In this document: one piece after another, positions 12,131 to 25,386 of the stretch
How the letters are laid out: each line of letters starts with the position of its first letter
Position numbering within the stretch: position 1 is the stretch's first letter
Source: Cenococcum geophilum 1.58
Taxonomy: Eukaryota > Ascomycota > Dothideomycetes > Gloniales > Gloniaceae
DNA length: 64,000 bases
Assembly (NCBI GenBank): GCA_001692895.1
Contig: KV748208.1
Location: forward strand, 620,001-684,000
Direction of reading: 5' to 3'
Program-made: the position numbers and the translations under genes
Notes under the pieces: model-generated
Seen by the model: only the letters and a program-made list of their open reading frames with translations
Database searches by the model: none
What the model was told of the DNA's origin: nothing

Positions 12131-13324
12131 ATGTCGACTCTTATTAGACCTCCGCCTGTCGATCCTTCCAAATCTGCAATCGAGAATGTCCTCGAGTTGA
12201 CCCAGCTCTCTGATATTGATCCTAACCTTTTCACCAATACCCGTCCTCTATGGCATCCTCCTGGCGCACGAGGCGTGTATGGTGGCGCCGTAATTGCGCA
12301 GTGCTTGAGTGCCGCGCAGAGAACTGTTTTGAAGAATTTCACCATCCACTCGATGCATTGCTACTTTGTCCTTGCGGGCAATTCCGAGATACCCATCGTC
12401 TATCACGTCGAGCATGTCCGGGAGGGTAAATCCTATGCTACAAGGACAGTACAAGCGCGCCAGAGGGGGAAGGTCATATTCACGACTACGATGAGTTTCG
12501 TGCGGGAGGATAGTGGAGGAAAGGTTCGGGTGGAGCACTCAACTGAAATGCCTGATGTGCCACATCCTATGGAAGGTAACGATGACTTAAGGTTCCTTCA
12601 AGGGATCGAGGGGCCTCTTCAGAGTCAGAAGATTGACATATTAAACAGTACGTATAGCCATGAACATTTGGTGCGGAGTTTTGCAGCTGATAGAGAACTA
12701 TGCTGACCTCATTCAAGATAATTCGGCGCACCCGCATATCAAGAAGACGAGGCAATGGATCAAGGCACGAGGGAAGATATCACCAGCCGGAGGCCACGAA
12801 GCACATCTCTCTGCTCTCGCATACATGTCCGACAGCTACTTCATCGGAACAATAGCACGAGTACACAAACTTTGGCGATACTCATCCGCACGAACAGGCA
12901 ATAGCAAATCTACAATAGATGAGGAAGTTCTGAAAAAACTCCTTGCCATGGATGGTGAATCGCTTAAGCGAGTGTCTGGCATCGGGGATCATGACATCCA
13001 ACGGCTTCAGCGGTCGCGGAACGGGGAGGACTTATCCCGAGAAACGAAGCCAGAAGTCGGTATGATGGTCAGTTTAGACCACACCATATACTTCCACAAT
13101 CCAAGAGAGTTTAAAGCAGATGAATGGATGTTCACCGAGATGGAGACGCCCTGGGCCGGCGATGGACGTGGTTTGGTCTTTCAGCGGATTTTCTCAAAGA
13201 ATGGCAAATTGATTGCAAGCTGCGTTCAAGAGGTAGGAGCGTTGACTCGAACTTTTGCAAATGAATCAACTGACACTTGCAGGGTGTTGTGCGACTGAAG
13301 CAACCGACAGATAGCAAGCTATAA
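12131..13324 (+). CDS. Peroxisomal acyl-CoA thioesterase (TesB/Tes1 family)
   Basis: Hydrolyses acyl-CoA to free acid and CoA, probably in peroxisomes beside beta-oxidation. Three exons: 12131-12647, 12718-13232, 13283-13324 (357 aa). Intron 1 ends after a TGCTGAC branch-like motif, and the join (ILN/NNSAHPH...KKTRQW) keeps the family spacing. The last exon is only 42 nt; it reads GVVRLKQPTDSKL and then stops, so the C-terminal tripeptide is SKL, a canonical PTS1 peroxisomal import signal. Two hot-dog domains are evident: an N-terminal one with RGVYGGAVIAQ and HCYFVLAG, and a C-terminal one with SLDHTIYFH, DEWM and a final SCVQEG carrying the expected catalytic Asp and Gln. Length is typical for fungal Tes1-like proteins. 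Substrate chain length is not predictable. Confidence 0.93.
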
Positions 13325-13792
13325 CGTGAGAGGTAGTCGCTCGTATCATTGCTTACTCGGCGCGTGTTCTGCTTGAGTTTGACAGATTAGACCTTACTTC
13401 TAGCATTATTTGGTGTTTAGCTTGCTAAATGTATGACATACGACGCGTAGAGCTTCGGAGCTGGAGCCTTTCGGAAGTGGGGATTTGGCAGACAATAATT
13501 AAATGTATATTACCACCGTAGATCTCCCCACCATTCCCAGATTTCGGGGGTTAATTGGCAGCTACATGACAAGCTAATTTGTTGCATGGCCGTTCCTGAA
13601 GCCGATTTCGGCCAATGCAGGAATACGTAGGGAAAAGGCGGGGGAGAGGCGCATGGCGGAATTTGACTCATCAGAGAAGAGAACAGGTTTAAAATCGTCA
13701 TTAAGAACACCGAATTTTCCCCTCTGTCCATGCCAATCTACCACAACTCCTCCTTCCTTTATTATTGTCATTACGAGTTGTTTCCTCCCAGG
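13325..13792. other. Intergenic region: thioesterase 3' end and leucine gene leader
   Basis: Holds the thioesterase 3' UTR and the promoter/leader of the isopropylmalate synthase locus. Antisense open frames at 13510-13861 have no motifs. An in-frame ATG at 13730 could add 21 residues to the isopropylmalate synthase N terminus, perhaps as a targeting extension. Confidence 0.45.
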
Positions 13793-15779
<1,987 letters not shown>

Positions 15780-16423
15780 CAATCTTTCACGCTTTCAACT
15801 GAACAAAAGTTAATGTCTTCGTTTCACTTTGTTTATCCGGAGTTAAAGCGAAAGGTGGTGCATATTTGAACGGGATGGCGACATTTGCATTGGCGTTTAC
15901 AAAATTTATGCCCGCTAATGAGCGAGCCCACATGCGGCGACAGACGACGCAATGCTTACTATTGCTGAAAATTACATACAGAATGAAACTATTTTCTCGC
16001 GCATATCCCACTTGGAACTAGACAAACTTATGAGACGTAGCTATTTGTCGTTGCCACACTGGACATCACCCTCTTTGATTAGGTTTCCAAGCGCCTTCAG
16101 ACCTAGAGTATCATCAAAACAATAGTATAACCCCTGATTGATTCTTAAGAGTTTGCTTTGGTAGCTCTACGGGACCTGTCTAATGTGTTTTACGGAGTTC
16201 CGCTGACTGAGCGAGAGGCTCGCAGCCCATAACCCGTATTGCTTCTGTGCCTCGGTACTGTAAACCCCCGCCTCGGTCCAATTCGGCGCGTGGTTGTTAG
16301 CAGCACTGATCATTGAATCCCGAGTCATTTTACTGAACTACCTAATGTCTACCAATTATTGCCATTCAAACCTCCTATCTTCAGGTTCGTAGTCATTCAA
16401 AGACTCCTTAATCTTCATCAATT
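15780..16423. other. Intergenic region, SDR promoter
   Basis: No gene recognised; the only frame of note (15787-16011, minus, 74 codons) has no motif. The segment should contain the 3' UTR of the leucine locus and the SDR promoter. The last 60 bp are pyrimidine-rich. Confidence 0.45.
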
Positions 16424-17400
16424 ATGGCTGAAGCAGACGTCAAACTCGAAGACTTCAAGAATATCTTTTCACTAGAAGGCAAGGTTGCTGTTGTCACTGG
16501 AGGCTCGCGAGGATTGGGTTTGCACAGTGCTTCGGGGTATGCCATGGCTTCCAGCTCGACCTTTTACAATACTTACTAAATGTCATGCTAGTCTACTACA
16601 AGCCGGCTGCTCTAAAATCTTCATAACCTCGCGGAAGGTTTCTGCCTGTGACGAAGCTGTTGCTGCCCTTAATGCCCTTCCTAATAAACGTCCTGGCGCC
16701 ATCGCCATCCCCGTCCCCGCCGACAGCTCGAAGATTAGTGAAATAGAGAGGCTAGTTAAGGAGGTGGAAAAGTATACGGACCATGTGGATATTCTATTTG
16801 CCAATGCAGGCGCGACGTGGGGCGCCTATTTTGATGAACACCCCGAAAACGCATTTAGCAAGGTCATGGATCTGAACGTTAAAAGCGTATTCTATACCAT
16901 TCAAAAGTAAGTTGAAGGTTCGCTTCTTTGAAGAACAGAGGGGGGTATGTTTCCCAGAGATATAGACTAACAGCTAGATCAGATTTGCACCATTGCTAGA
17001 GAAGAGGGCAACGGTACAAGATCCTTCTCGCGTTCTGGTTACTGGCTCTGTGTCTGGCATTGCCATTGGTTTGCTAGGACCCAATGCCACGTACTCCTAC
17101 TCTGCCTCGAAAGCTGCCGTCCTGCATCTAGCGCACAATCTAGCTGTAGAGCTAGGCCCGCGGCATATTTTAGTCAATGGCATCGCGCCAGGCTTCTTCC
17201 CGTCTAAAATGGCCAATGTATTGATGGAAAAGAGTGGTGGGACAGCAGCTCTTTCGAAGGCCAGTCCAAATCGGAGGCTAGGAAAGGCAGAGGATATCGC
17301 AGCGACAGTGGTGTTTTTGTGCAGCAGGGCAGGAGGCCATCTAAATGGAACCACAATTGTGTTGGATGGGGGAATGGTATGGGGAGCTAGTAGATTGTAA
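16424..17400 (+). CDS. Short-chain dehydrogenase/reductase (classical SDR)
   Basis: NAD(P)(H)-dependent oxidoreductase, 281 aa, three exons: 16424-16536, 16592-16906, 16983-17400, with consistent phases. Visible motifs: cofactor loop TGGSRGLGL (TGxxxGxG) near residues 28-35, LFANAGA (the NAG motif), MDLNVKSVF, the catalytic Ser in VTGSVSGIA, YSASKAA (YxxxK), and the C-terminal end LNGTTIVLDGG. Length is typical. It belongs to the group of fungal SDRs annotated as 3-oxoacyl-ACP-reductase-like or gluconate-5-dehydrogenase-like. The substrate cannot be assigned, and neighbouring genes give no pathway hint. Convergent with the DUF1989 pseudogene, whose end lies 18 bp downstream. Confidence 0.9.
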
Positions 17401-17417
17401 GTTCTGTGCACACAATT

Positions 17418-18694
17418 TCAGTCTTTAGCTTCTACTATAAGCATATCTAGTACTAGAAGATTAGGAATCACCAGTTCTGTCCAAAAAAATTCAGTTCCCA
17501 TGCCCAGAAGCATCCCTTGTGCGTCAGTCCTTACACATCTCCCTGTGCTTCCTTCATTTGGAATTCCCATCCCATGCATACCCCTGTATTCTGGACACCT
17601 CAGCAGCTCCCATCCCCTCAACACATCCACCCTCTTCTCTTCCGCAATATCCCATATGTCAACCTTGATTGATCTACAAGTCTCTTTCATTTCTTTCGAC
17701 CCCTCTGTACTACTTGCCGCTTCATCTGCCATATCCCATCCCCAAGTCGACAAATCGCCCCTGGACATGTGCTTAAGTAGGTCCTGCTCGGCAAAAAACT
17801 CGATATAGGAGTCGAGAGTTGCAGAGGGCGCTTCCATGAAGAAACATACGTCAGGGTCCAAACCGGTAACCTAGAAGACATTGAGAACGTCGTGTGCATC
17901 GAATTCGGTGAGGCCGTAAGGAATGATGACACGGACAAGGTTAGAGTGGCAATGGTAGTCATAGAAGGTAGATGTGAGCATTTGATTTACTATTTGGCGT
18001 TAACGATATGAAAAGCACTCCTCAGGTGTGGCAGAAGGAATTGAATAAACTTAAACCTTCGAAAGGCATTTAGCCCCTGCTCCTCTACTATGCTCTCCCG
18101 CTTCTCTTCTCCAAACCCCGCGCAGAGCAAGACAAAAGCAGAATCCAAATACCAAGATGGTGTGAAAGAGGCAAAAGTAGCGGTTAGGCATACCGTAAGG
18201 ATCGCACCTTGTCCCTAGTAAATCATGACACCGTCCTCCCCACCTTGTTCTCTCGCCCCTCCGTAGCCCATCCCCCCCCTCACCACCCTTTCGCCAAGCC
18301 CACATCTATCTCTAATCACTCCGCACAACGGCCTCATAAACGGTAAGCAACTCCACAACCTATCACCCTTCCTTAGATAACTCCCTACAATTGCCTTGTC
18401 CTCGCCGCCTAAACCTCTCACGCGGATCTTGCGCATTCCAGATATTAAGGTCTCCAACTTGTGGACCCAAAGGCGTTGAGAGCCGAAATATGCAAGTCGC
18501 GGGCACACGGAATGCGAGGCCGGAGCGGGGCGGGATGGTAAGAGTTTGAATAAGGGTACGGGGGCTAGAGGCGATTCGGGCATACAATGTGCTTGGGGGA
18601 TGGAGGGGTGAGTTGGCGGAGCGTCTAGATGCGCGACATCAGCAGGAATACTTCGAGGTGTTTTAAACCCGCTGTGGTAGACGAAAGGGTCCAT
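17418..18694 (-). pseudogene. DUF1989 (urea-carboxylase-associated family) gene, degenerate
   Basis: Family proteins accompany urea/urea-derivative metabolism in bacteria and fungi; their biochemical role is poorly defined. Recognisable blocks in order: PLAPVP, IPPRSGLAFRV, TPLGPQVGDLNIWN and PRERF, then DRLWSCLPFMRPL, then LLGTRCDPY, then (after an intron about 18186-17987) YDYHCHSNLVRVIIPYGLTE, DVLNVF, YIEFFAEQDLL, and a C-terminal RGMHGM block. These blocks lie in different frames, which implies at least three frameshifts (near 18550, 18410 and 18250). An in-frame TAG at 17871-17873 replaces the Gln codon expected in NVFQVTG. CAG to TAG is the C-to-T type of change that repeat-induced point mutation makes, though one site proves nothing. 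The N-terminal limit is uncertain. Confidence 0.8.
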
Positions 18695-18870
18695 AGCGCT
18701 TTCAGGCGCGCGCTGAGTTGTAAGTCGTTTCGGTTCGTGTTTTTCATGAGAAATATCGCCGATGCGGCTCTCGGGAGATTAGAAAGCCTTCACAGCAGGA
18801 GAGGCAGAAATGGGGTGACCAGTGGATCTTGTCCATGGTGGCTTACTAGAGCCCTTTACGGTAATTTCGA

Positions 18871-19490
18871 CTAGTAACATAACATTGAGAGATGAAGGAC
18901 TGTGTACACATACTTTGATGACGTATTACGATCCTCGCTGTTGGAAGAAGACACTCGTCGTCTTAGAATCTTGCGCTGAGGTGCTGAAGAATTGCTGGGA
19001 ACGGTGGGTGATTGGCGTTTAGTCTGTTGTTTGCCTAGAAGAAGACCCGCAAAGAAGGAGCCTCTATCCCCTAGAGAATCAAAGACATATTTAAGAACCC
19101 GGAACGCTCTTTCATATGCATCGTTTGGATATGGGAAACCGAAAGGCCCTCCGTCGTATTTGCAACCCTGAGCAATGTGATCAACTGTAATTATCCAATT
19201 GCGCTTGTAATCTTCGAACGTATTTGCTGGATCCAAGTGATCTTGCTCAGCGACGCTCCTAATTGCAATTTCAGCGCAGGGTTCCTTTAGCGTCACCTCG
19301 ACCCTGGAACCAAACTGTTCGACTTGCTTTTCGTCCAGGTAAAAGGCGTTCACCCATGATTGTAAGTGGGGAAGGACTCTCTCAGAAGTCACCCAATCTT
19401 GTAAATCGGATGCGGATAGATAGGGGATTGTATGGGTGTTTGACGAGTAATAATGCACCTGGTCACTAAAGTGTCCGCGGCCTTTGACGG
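18871..19490 (-). CDS. Hypothetical protein (3' exon)
   Basis: An open frame of about 205 codons running to a stop at 18871, with coding-like composition. It has no ATG at its upstream edge; the frame extends to about 19490, where an AG acceptor-like site follows, so at least one 5' exon is probably missing from this model. The frame contains HYYSSNTHTIPYL, a WVNAFYLDEKQVEQFG block, FEDYKRNWIITVDHIAQGC and a basic/Ser-rich tail. I do not recognise the family and see no membrane segment. It lies between the DUF1989 pseudogene and the deaminase on the same strand, and may itself be a fragment. Confidence 0.4.
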
Positions 19491-20006
19491 CTGTGATTGA
19501 GGACGCTGCGTTCGCCTGGAGGAGCAGCCTTTAGCCTCCGTCTGGAAACTGTGGCTGGTGGGTACTGCGCGGAAAGCGGGTTTCAAGGTCGGGATGTTGT
19601 GTTACGCGGGAGCAAGAAGGAACGAGAGATGAAGAACAAATTAAAGATTTAACCGCAGAATTTCGCAACTGGCGTCCTCCACCAACCCGCTAAAGTGGCC
19701 ATGAACAGCTCAACATACGCATCCCTAAAAAACCCTTTCATCCAAGGCCTACACTCTAGACTGTTCATAGAAATGACATCGTTGATCCCAGACACGCCTA
19801 AAACCAGGTTATGAGCTTGATTGAGACTACCATGAGAAGAGTATTTCCAACCATAACGGCGAGAGCCACTGGGGCTATGTAGTGCATGGGGGATCTAGCA
19901 CTGTTGAGAGCTAGAATCCGAGTCAACTATTCGCAAAGCCCAGGATGTATATCTAACGTGAGTAGGCAAGCAAAATCGATTTGACTACGAGAATTGTGTA
20001 AGAGGC
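19491..20006. other. Intergenic region, no gene assigned
   Basis: May contain 5' exon(s) or the promoter of the unknown gene at 18871-19490, and the 3' UTR of the deaminase. A 65-codon minus frame at 19389-19586 shows no motif. Confidence 0.4.
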
Positions 20007-21156
20007 CTACTTCATCCACTCACCCACCAAATTTTCGAGCATTGCTATCATCTCAGCTTTCCTATTTTCATCGCACCAACTCTCTTCTATGCTGGATCTA
20101 CAGATACGCTCCCAATCATCAATATCCAAATCGAAGGCCTCATGGATGGCGCAATAATTGTCTAGTACATACCCTCCAAAATATGCAGGATCATCGCTAT
20201 TTATACTGAATTTGATGCCGGCATCCAAGAATTTGCGAATAGGGATTTCTTTTAAGGATCCAACGCACCCCAGTACGACGTTACTCAATGGGCATATCGT
20301 AAGCATAATGCCGCTTGCTGCAACCTGCGCCATGAGCTCCTCATCATCCGCAAGACGAATGCCATGATCGATGCGCTCGATGCCTAAAGTTTCAAGCGCA
20401 CTTGCGATAAAGCTGGCAGGGCCTTCTTCCCCGGCGTGAGCCGTACGCCGCAGACCTTGCTTCGTTGCTTTCTCATACATATCTTTGAACAAGTGTGGCG
20501 GAAATCCGAGCTCACTAGAATCTAGCCCGATTCCCTTGATGGCGCCATTGATATAGCTGGCCTGGATTTCCTCTTGTTCAAATATCGCTAGACATTCTGG
20601 TACTGGGAGATGCCGCAGGAAACAGCATATTAATTCGGTTGTAATACCAAGTTCACGCTGAGCACGACCCCGCGCAGCATTGAACCCATCCAAAACTGTC
20701 GAGTACGATACGCCGCGGGACATGNGGGCTTGTGGATCAAAGAACACCTCGGCATGTTGGACACCATCAGAAGATGCATGCTGGAAATAGTCCCATGCTA
20801 CAGCTTCGAAATCATCTTCATGGACGAGGACGGACATGCCAATGAAGTAATAGTGAAGGAAATCGTCGAGGGACGAAAAGCTATAAAGGTCAGCCAAATA
20901 AGCTCTTTAAAGATATTCCAGCAGCTATAGGGGAGGTCAAGGCAATCCATGCTATGCTGTTATGCCGATCTTACCGTTTGTACCGGGCTAATAACGCCTC
21001 GTGAGAGTTGAAAGCCTCATCGTCTAGAGGCAAGCTAATTGCATTCCGGCTAGCAAGTTGGAAGAGAAGAGATGGCGCTAACGCACCCTCGAGATGGATA
21101 TGTTGCTCGCATTTCGGAAGTTTTTCCAAGAAACCGTGAAGCTCGGACTGGCACAT
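20007..21156 (-). CDS. Adenine deaminase (Aah1-like) of the adenosine/AMP deaminase family
   Basis: Zn-dependent hydrolytic deaminase, probably adenine to hypoxanthine plus ammonia in purine salvage. Two exons: 21156-20975 and 20880-20007 (351 aa); the intron has a GGCTGAC branch motif and the phases close. Metal-binding HIHLEG at residues 19-24, conserved DFLHYYF and VFFDPQ, catalytic HAGEEG, a later His-containing RIDHGIRL, and SINSDDPAYFGGY with the catalytic/metal Asp pair. The Aah1-type length and GMSVL/PAYFGGY context favour adenine rather than adenosine, but this is inference. One N at 20725 falls inside a codon (CNC, most simply His) and does not break the frame; the following residue is Met where family members usually have Thr. 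Confidence 0.9.
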
Positions 21157-24100
21157 GGAGGCGTCAGTTCAAAGAACATGTAGGAGAACTTTGTCCGTAT
21201 TGATTTCTCAAAGGATCATTCAGGGCCTGTCCAAAGGGGAGATCGTATTTGCGAAGGAAAAGAGCCGTGGTTAACCTTAACTTCAGAAAGCAATTACGAC
21301 GTTACCTCGACAATTGATAAGAACTACTTCAATCCGAAAAACCGCACAGCCACTTGTACAGTTAATTAGGCGTTGTCTTCCTGCACGGTTCTAGAATAGT
21401 AGTGCCTGCGTGTCATCGTGAAGCTTAGATAGCGCTACAAAAATCTCCACAGGTTTTCGGGAAAGGTACGCGGATTTTGCTGAACACTGGAATTCTCCGA
21501 AATCCGCTTGCTCCTAATTCAAGCTTAACTAAGGAAATGCGCGTGTTTTCCTGTATTGGAAACAATAACGTGACCGCCCATGCGCGATGACACGGGCCGA
21601 GGAATTCTTACGGCATTTCCCAGTTTCATCAGCAAGTTCCTCGAAGAGCTTTGCCTGATCCGACGGGAAGTTCCAGGACTAGCGCTCTTTTAAGTAGGTG
21701 GATGCCGCAAACGCCCCCACGGAGGCATCCATGATTTCTTCAAGGATGCAATCATGAAAAGCACCAAAAAAAGAACTCATTATCGCGAGTGCATGACAGA
21801 AGGATCAAAAGCATGCGTAAATCACTCACACGCTTCTCATCCAAGCTAACCGGGCATATCGGAACGAACACGTGATGCAGCCTTTTTACGCCTTTCCATC
21901 AACTTTACTTTCGGAAATAATAGTGACTTTAAGTAGCTGCTAAAATATGGGCATTCGAGTTGCATTGAGACGATCAAGCCTTCTTAAGTGATGCGCTAAG
22001 CGTAGCACCCGCTGTACACCCATCTTCTAGGCAAGTTACATCGATGAAGCTTGGGCTGCCCATCGTGTCAGAAACTTGTTTGAGCGGTGGACAGGATCTC
22101 CTCGATTTGCTGGTCCTCTGATCAGTCAAATATCAATGGGGTCTAAGAATTCACATGTCACAACAATCCATAGTGTAGATCTCAGCTACAGCAAAGTCGC
22201 TACAAGGGAGGCTCTTTTGTCTGCTTTTCGAAAGTGGACAGGCAATTTGCTCCTCTAATCATAATTTATTCAGCAGGATCAAAATCATGCCAGGATTCGT
22301 CTATTAGCCTGAAAGAGCCCGTCCTTATTGCAGTCAAAACACAATCCACACGAAAGCTTTTGCCGGTGTACGTGTAGATCGGAGCGTGTCTACTCACCTT
22401 CCCAACTTAACCTGATGTTGCTTCGGCCATGCAGCCCATTTGTATATGTGACAAGGGTCGAAACACCTCCCCCTTTTCTAGTCCCTTGTGGAACTTTTCT
22501 GAATACTGGGCGATGGTCAAGAGCGATTCCTTCTTTTGCCTATCTGCTAGTTCCTATGTAAAACCTTATAAGTGGCCGGTAGTAGCCATACATGTACTTT
22601 CCTGAAAGCCGATGACAGAAGTGGTCCGGCGATCTCAACCGAAGCAGGTGCAGATTGACAGGGAAACTGACTGCGTGCGCCGGGTCTGATCCAATAACAA
22701 ACTCGATCATTCAGCGGCAGAGCCGGGAGGCATCCGAGCGGCCGGGAGGCTCCTGCGTGTGCAAAAAAGATGCAAAGAGACGGAGATCTGCAGATCCGTC
22801 ATTGGAGATCGCCACTGACGGTGCCCTGTGTGGAAGTTGGTTGCATGCGGTGAGTGGTCTGAATATTGCAGTTATCTCAGCCAGGGACGGCGGAAGACGT
22901 GGCCAGGCGAAACGATTGTTGACTTGTCCCAGCACCTAGCAAGCCGAGGTAGCGCCGGGGTTTTTGTGGAAAAGGGCAGTTTGTGGGCGGTACGGCAGAT
23001 ACTAGGTCGCTCACCGATGTCAGACGCCCCGAAACCGTGCCTTAGCGCGACGAACGGCATTGCGCAGGGCAGGGCACGGCTCCAGCGTTGCCGGGAACGG
23101 CGATTGAGCCTCTTGAGACACGCCGCCGAAGCTTTCGCGTAGCTCTGGTTTGCAATGGTCTGCAATGGTCTGCAGTGGTCTACAGTGGTCTGCAGTGGTG
23201 TGCGACGGTCGGCCAGAGGTGCGCAAATTGTTCGCGTCGGCCCTTCAAAGTCTAGATGGGCCCCAAGTCCAACTATTGGGTCCTGACACGTCCGTCCGCA
23301 GTGCCAAATGCGGCGGAATGGGGAGGGAGGCGTGCCAAGGCGAGTCTGGCCCATTCGATTGGAACGCTAGAACGCGGCGAAGAAACTCTTTCCATGCACC
23401 CGCCCTCCAGCCCGCCGCGTTCCACCAGCGCCTGGCCAGGCGAGACATCGGGTGAACGTGGGGAAAACGTGGTCGCGTTGCTAAACGGGAGCCACAGTGG
23501 CATGATAGCTTTTGCTTGTGGCTAGCTCACGCTTACATCCCCCGGTTAGGGGCTCGGCTTCCCGTGCCGCCAAACTCTGCCTCCCGCCAAACTGTGATTG
23601 GCATCCGCCCCTGGGACGCTCGACAGACTATTAAACGTCCGCGCAGTTGTCAGCTGCAGTGCGCGGCTTGTGGGACGTTGGACGCACGCCTGCAGCAGAC
23701 TCTTGCCGACTCCAGCTTGCTTGAGACCAGCGCGGTGGAGCAGCTGGGCGCTCTCTGTGTGCTATGTAGCCGAGATGTCTGTCTTGCCCTGCGGGATGAG
23801 GGCCGAGAGGCAAGGGCACTCCCTGGTCAGTCAATCGTCTTACGCAGCCCTATCACTCCCCGAAACCGAAAAGCAAGAAATGCGCTTTCAGGTCACCGAA
23901 CACCCAAGACAACGCCTAGGCGCCCTGAAGAATTCTCGGCACCCGTGGCCAGTTCCTCGAGCCGCAGGGATAGACACAGGGATAGACGAGGCGGGAAGCA
24001 ATTATCACTTGCGCCTGTGTTCCAGCAAATCCCGTCACCTGCCAGCTACATCCCTGACCGACGGGGCCTTACCGCACGTCTGCAGGTGCATGATTGATGG

Positions 24101-25386
24101 CTCCGTCTGTTCCGCCGCCGTGGAGTATGGCGTACGCGCAAGGCGAAGGCTGGCATTTGGTAAAGGGATCTTTAGAAAAATCTGGATCGCCACTGAAGCA
24201 GCTGTCAGAACTGAAACTATCCACCCGGATCTTCATTCGGCAGTCGACCGGTTCACTCTACTCGTACTTCATGCCTAGCAGTCGCCTCCCTGCGTGTTAC
24301 TTCCACACGTACGCACCACGAGAATCATTGGGCTTCAACGGAGCACGATATGCTGTCCTACCTTGTTAATCAACATGCTGCCGACCGTTGATGGCGGCAA
24401 AATACTTTGGTGAGTCCCCTTCTGGCTGTGGCGCCGGACGCCACAGCTTCCCGTGCCGACCTCGAATGGGATTCGTGAGAAAGTGGAGTGTTTACTTGAG
24501 TAGTTTCAAATCTCCCGGATTGCCTTGAGGAGATCCCAGCAGCTTCCATCAACCGACGTTTCCCACTGTCTCTTTACAACATTGCGGCTGCGCGCATTCA
24601 AGACTAATTCCGCAGAAGGCTGCAGCGAACATTAAAGTGTGGCTCTACCATATCTGACCTGCGCTGGAGGCACCATCACCAGCATTCGGGGTCTGGGTCG
24701 ATCATCAGGCGTAACGTCGCCCAGTTTTTGACGTCAAATCCTCGTCTGAGCCTATCTCTCCTCACGCCAGCGATCAACTCTCTCTCTTTTGTAATAGGTA
24801 GGCGAGATCATCTCTCACATCTATTCGCTACACTCTCCGCCACCTTCCCTTTCATCTCACACTTCTGCATCTAACCACTCATCTCCAGAGTACAGCACCG
24901 CAAGCCTCTTCAATCCCGAATCACCTAGCCTTTCTCTTCTTTGATTTTACCAGGACGTGCGTCAGCCCTGATTCAATTTCAGCCTTTCTAGGCGGTTTCT
25001 TTGCGCGCTGATCTGGCCGCGTTGATCTGTTTTAATCAGAGCGGAGCAGCCGAACCCCGTCCAAAAACCTGGCTTGTTCGGGTCCATCGGCTGCCCAAGG
25101 GTTTGTCGCACCAAGGGCAAGCTTCCTTCAGGCAAGGCCCTTCTAGTCGGCAAGCCTGGTTGGCAAGATCAAAAGTATTCCGCCCCCTCCCCTCAAGCCT
25201 CAGTGATGCAACAGGACAGTTCGTTCCCATTGGCTTAATCAAACTCCTGGCTTCGGAAACTTTCCAGTCTGTTGGGCAAGTCAGGGAGGTTTTCGGTTGA
25301 TGCCGAGTACGACGGCGTAAATACCCCACAGTGTCCTTATTCATCTATTCAGATATAGCTGCGTCTACTTTCCTTTCTTAGCGGAT
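21157..25386. promoter_or_regulatory. 4.2-kb gene-free region ahead of the Zn(II)2Cys6 regulator
   Basis: The longest apparently gene-free stretch between two intact genes. The deaminase and the regulator diverge from it. 22.6-24.3 kb is GC-richer and has long chance frames (up to 226 codons at 23598-24278) on both strands, with no motif. 24.75-24.95 kb is strongly pyrimidine-rich, as in fungal promoters/leaders. A 10-bp tandem repeat sits at 23151-23210. A long complex promoter or long 5' leader is the simplest reading; an unrecognised or non-coding gene is possible. Confidence 0.5.
23151..23210. repeat. 10-bp tandem repeat, six units
   Basis: Six consecutive decamers of the type TGCARTGGTC: two TGCAATGGTC, then TGCAGTGGTC, TACAGTGGTC, TGCAGTGGTG and TGCGACGGTC. 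The phase is exact throughout. It lies in the gene-free region about 2.2 kb upstream of the zinc-cluster regulator. Confidence 0.85.

Noticed and set aside
20725-20725. N in the deaminase gene as a possible frameshift
   Set aside because: The frame is continuous on both sides and the codon reads CNC, which fits the conserved His without any length change.
23598-24278. 226-codon plus-strand open frame in the gap before the zinc-cluster regulator
   Set aside because: No family motif, atypical composition, overlapping open frames in other phases, and GC-rich sequence in which chance frames are long.
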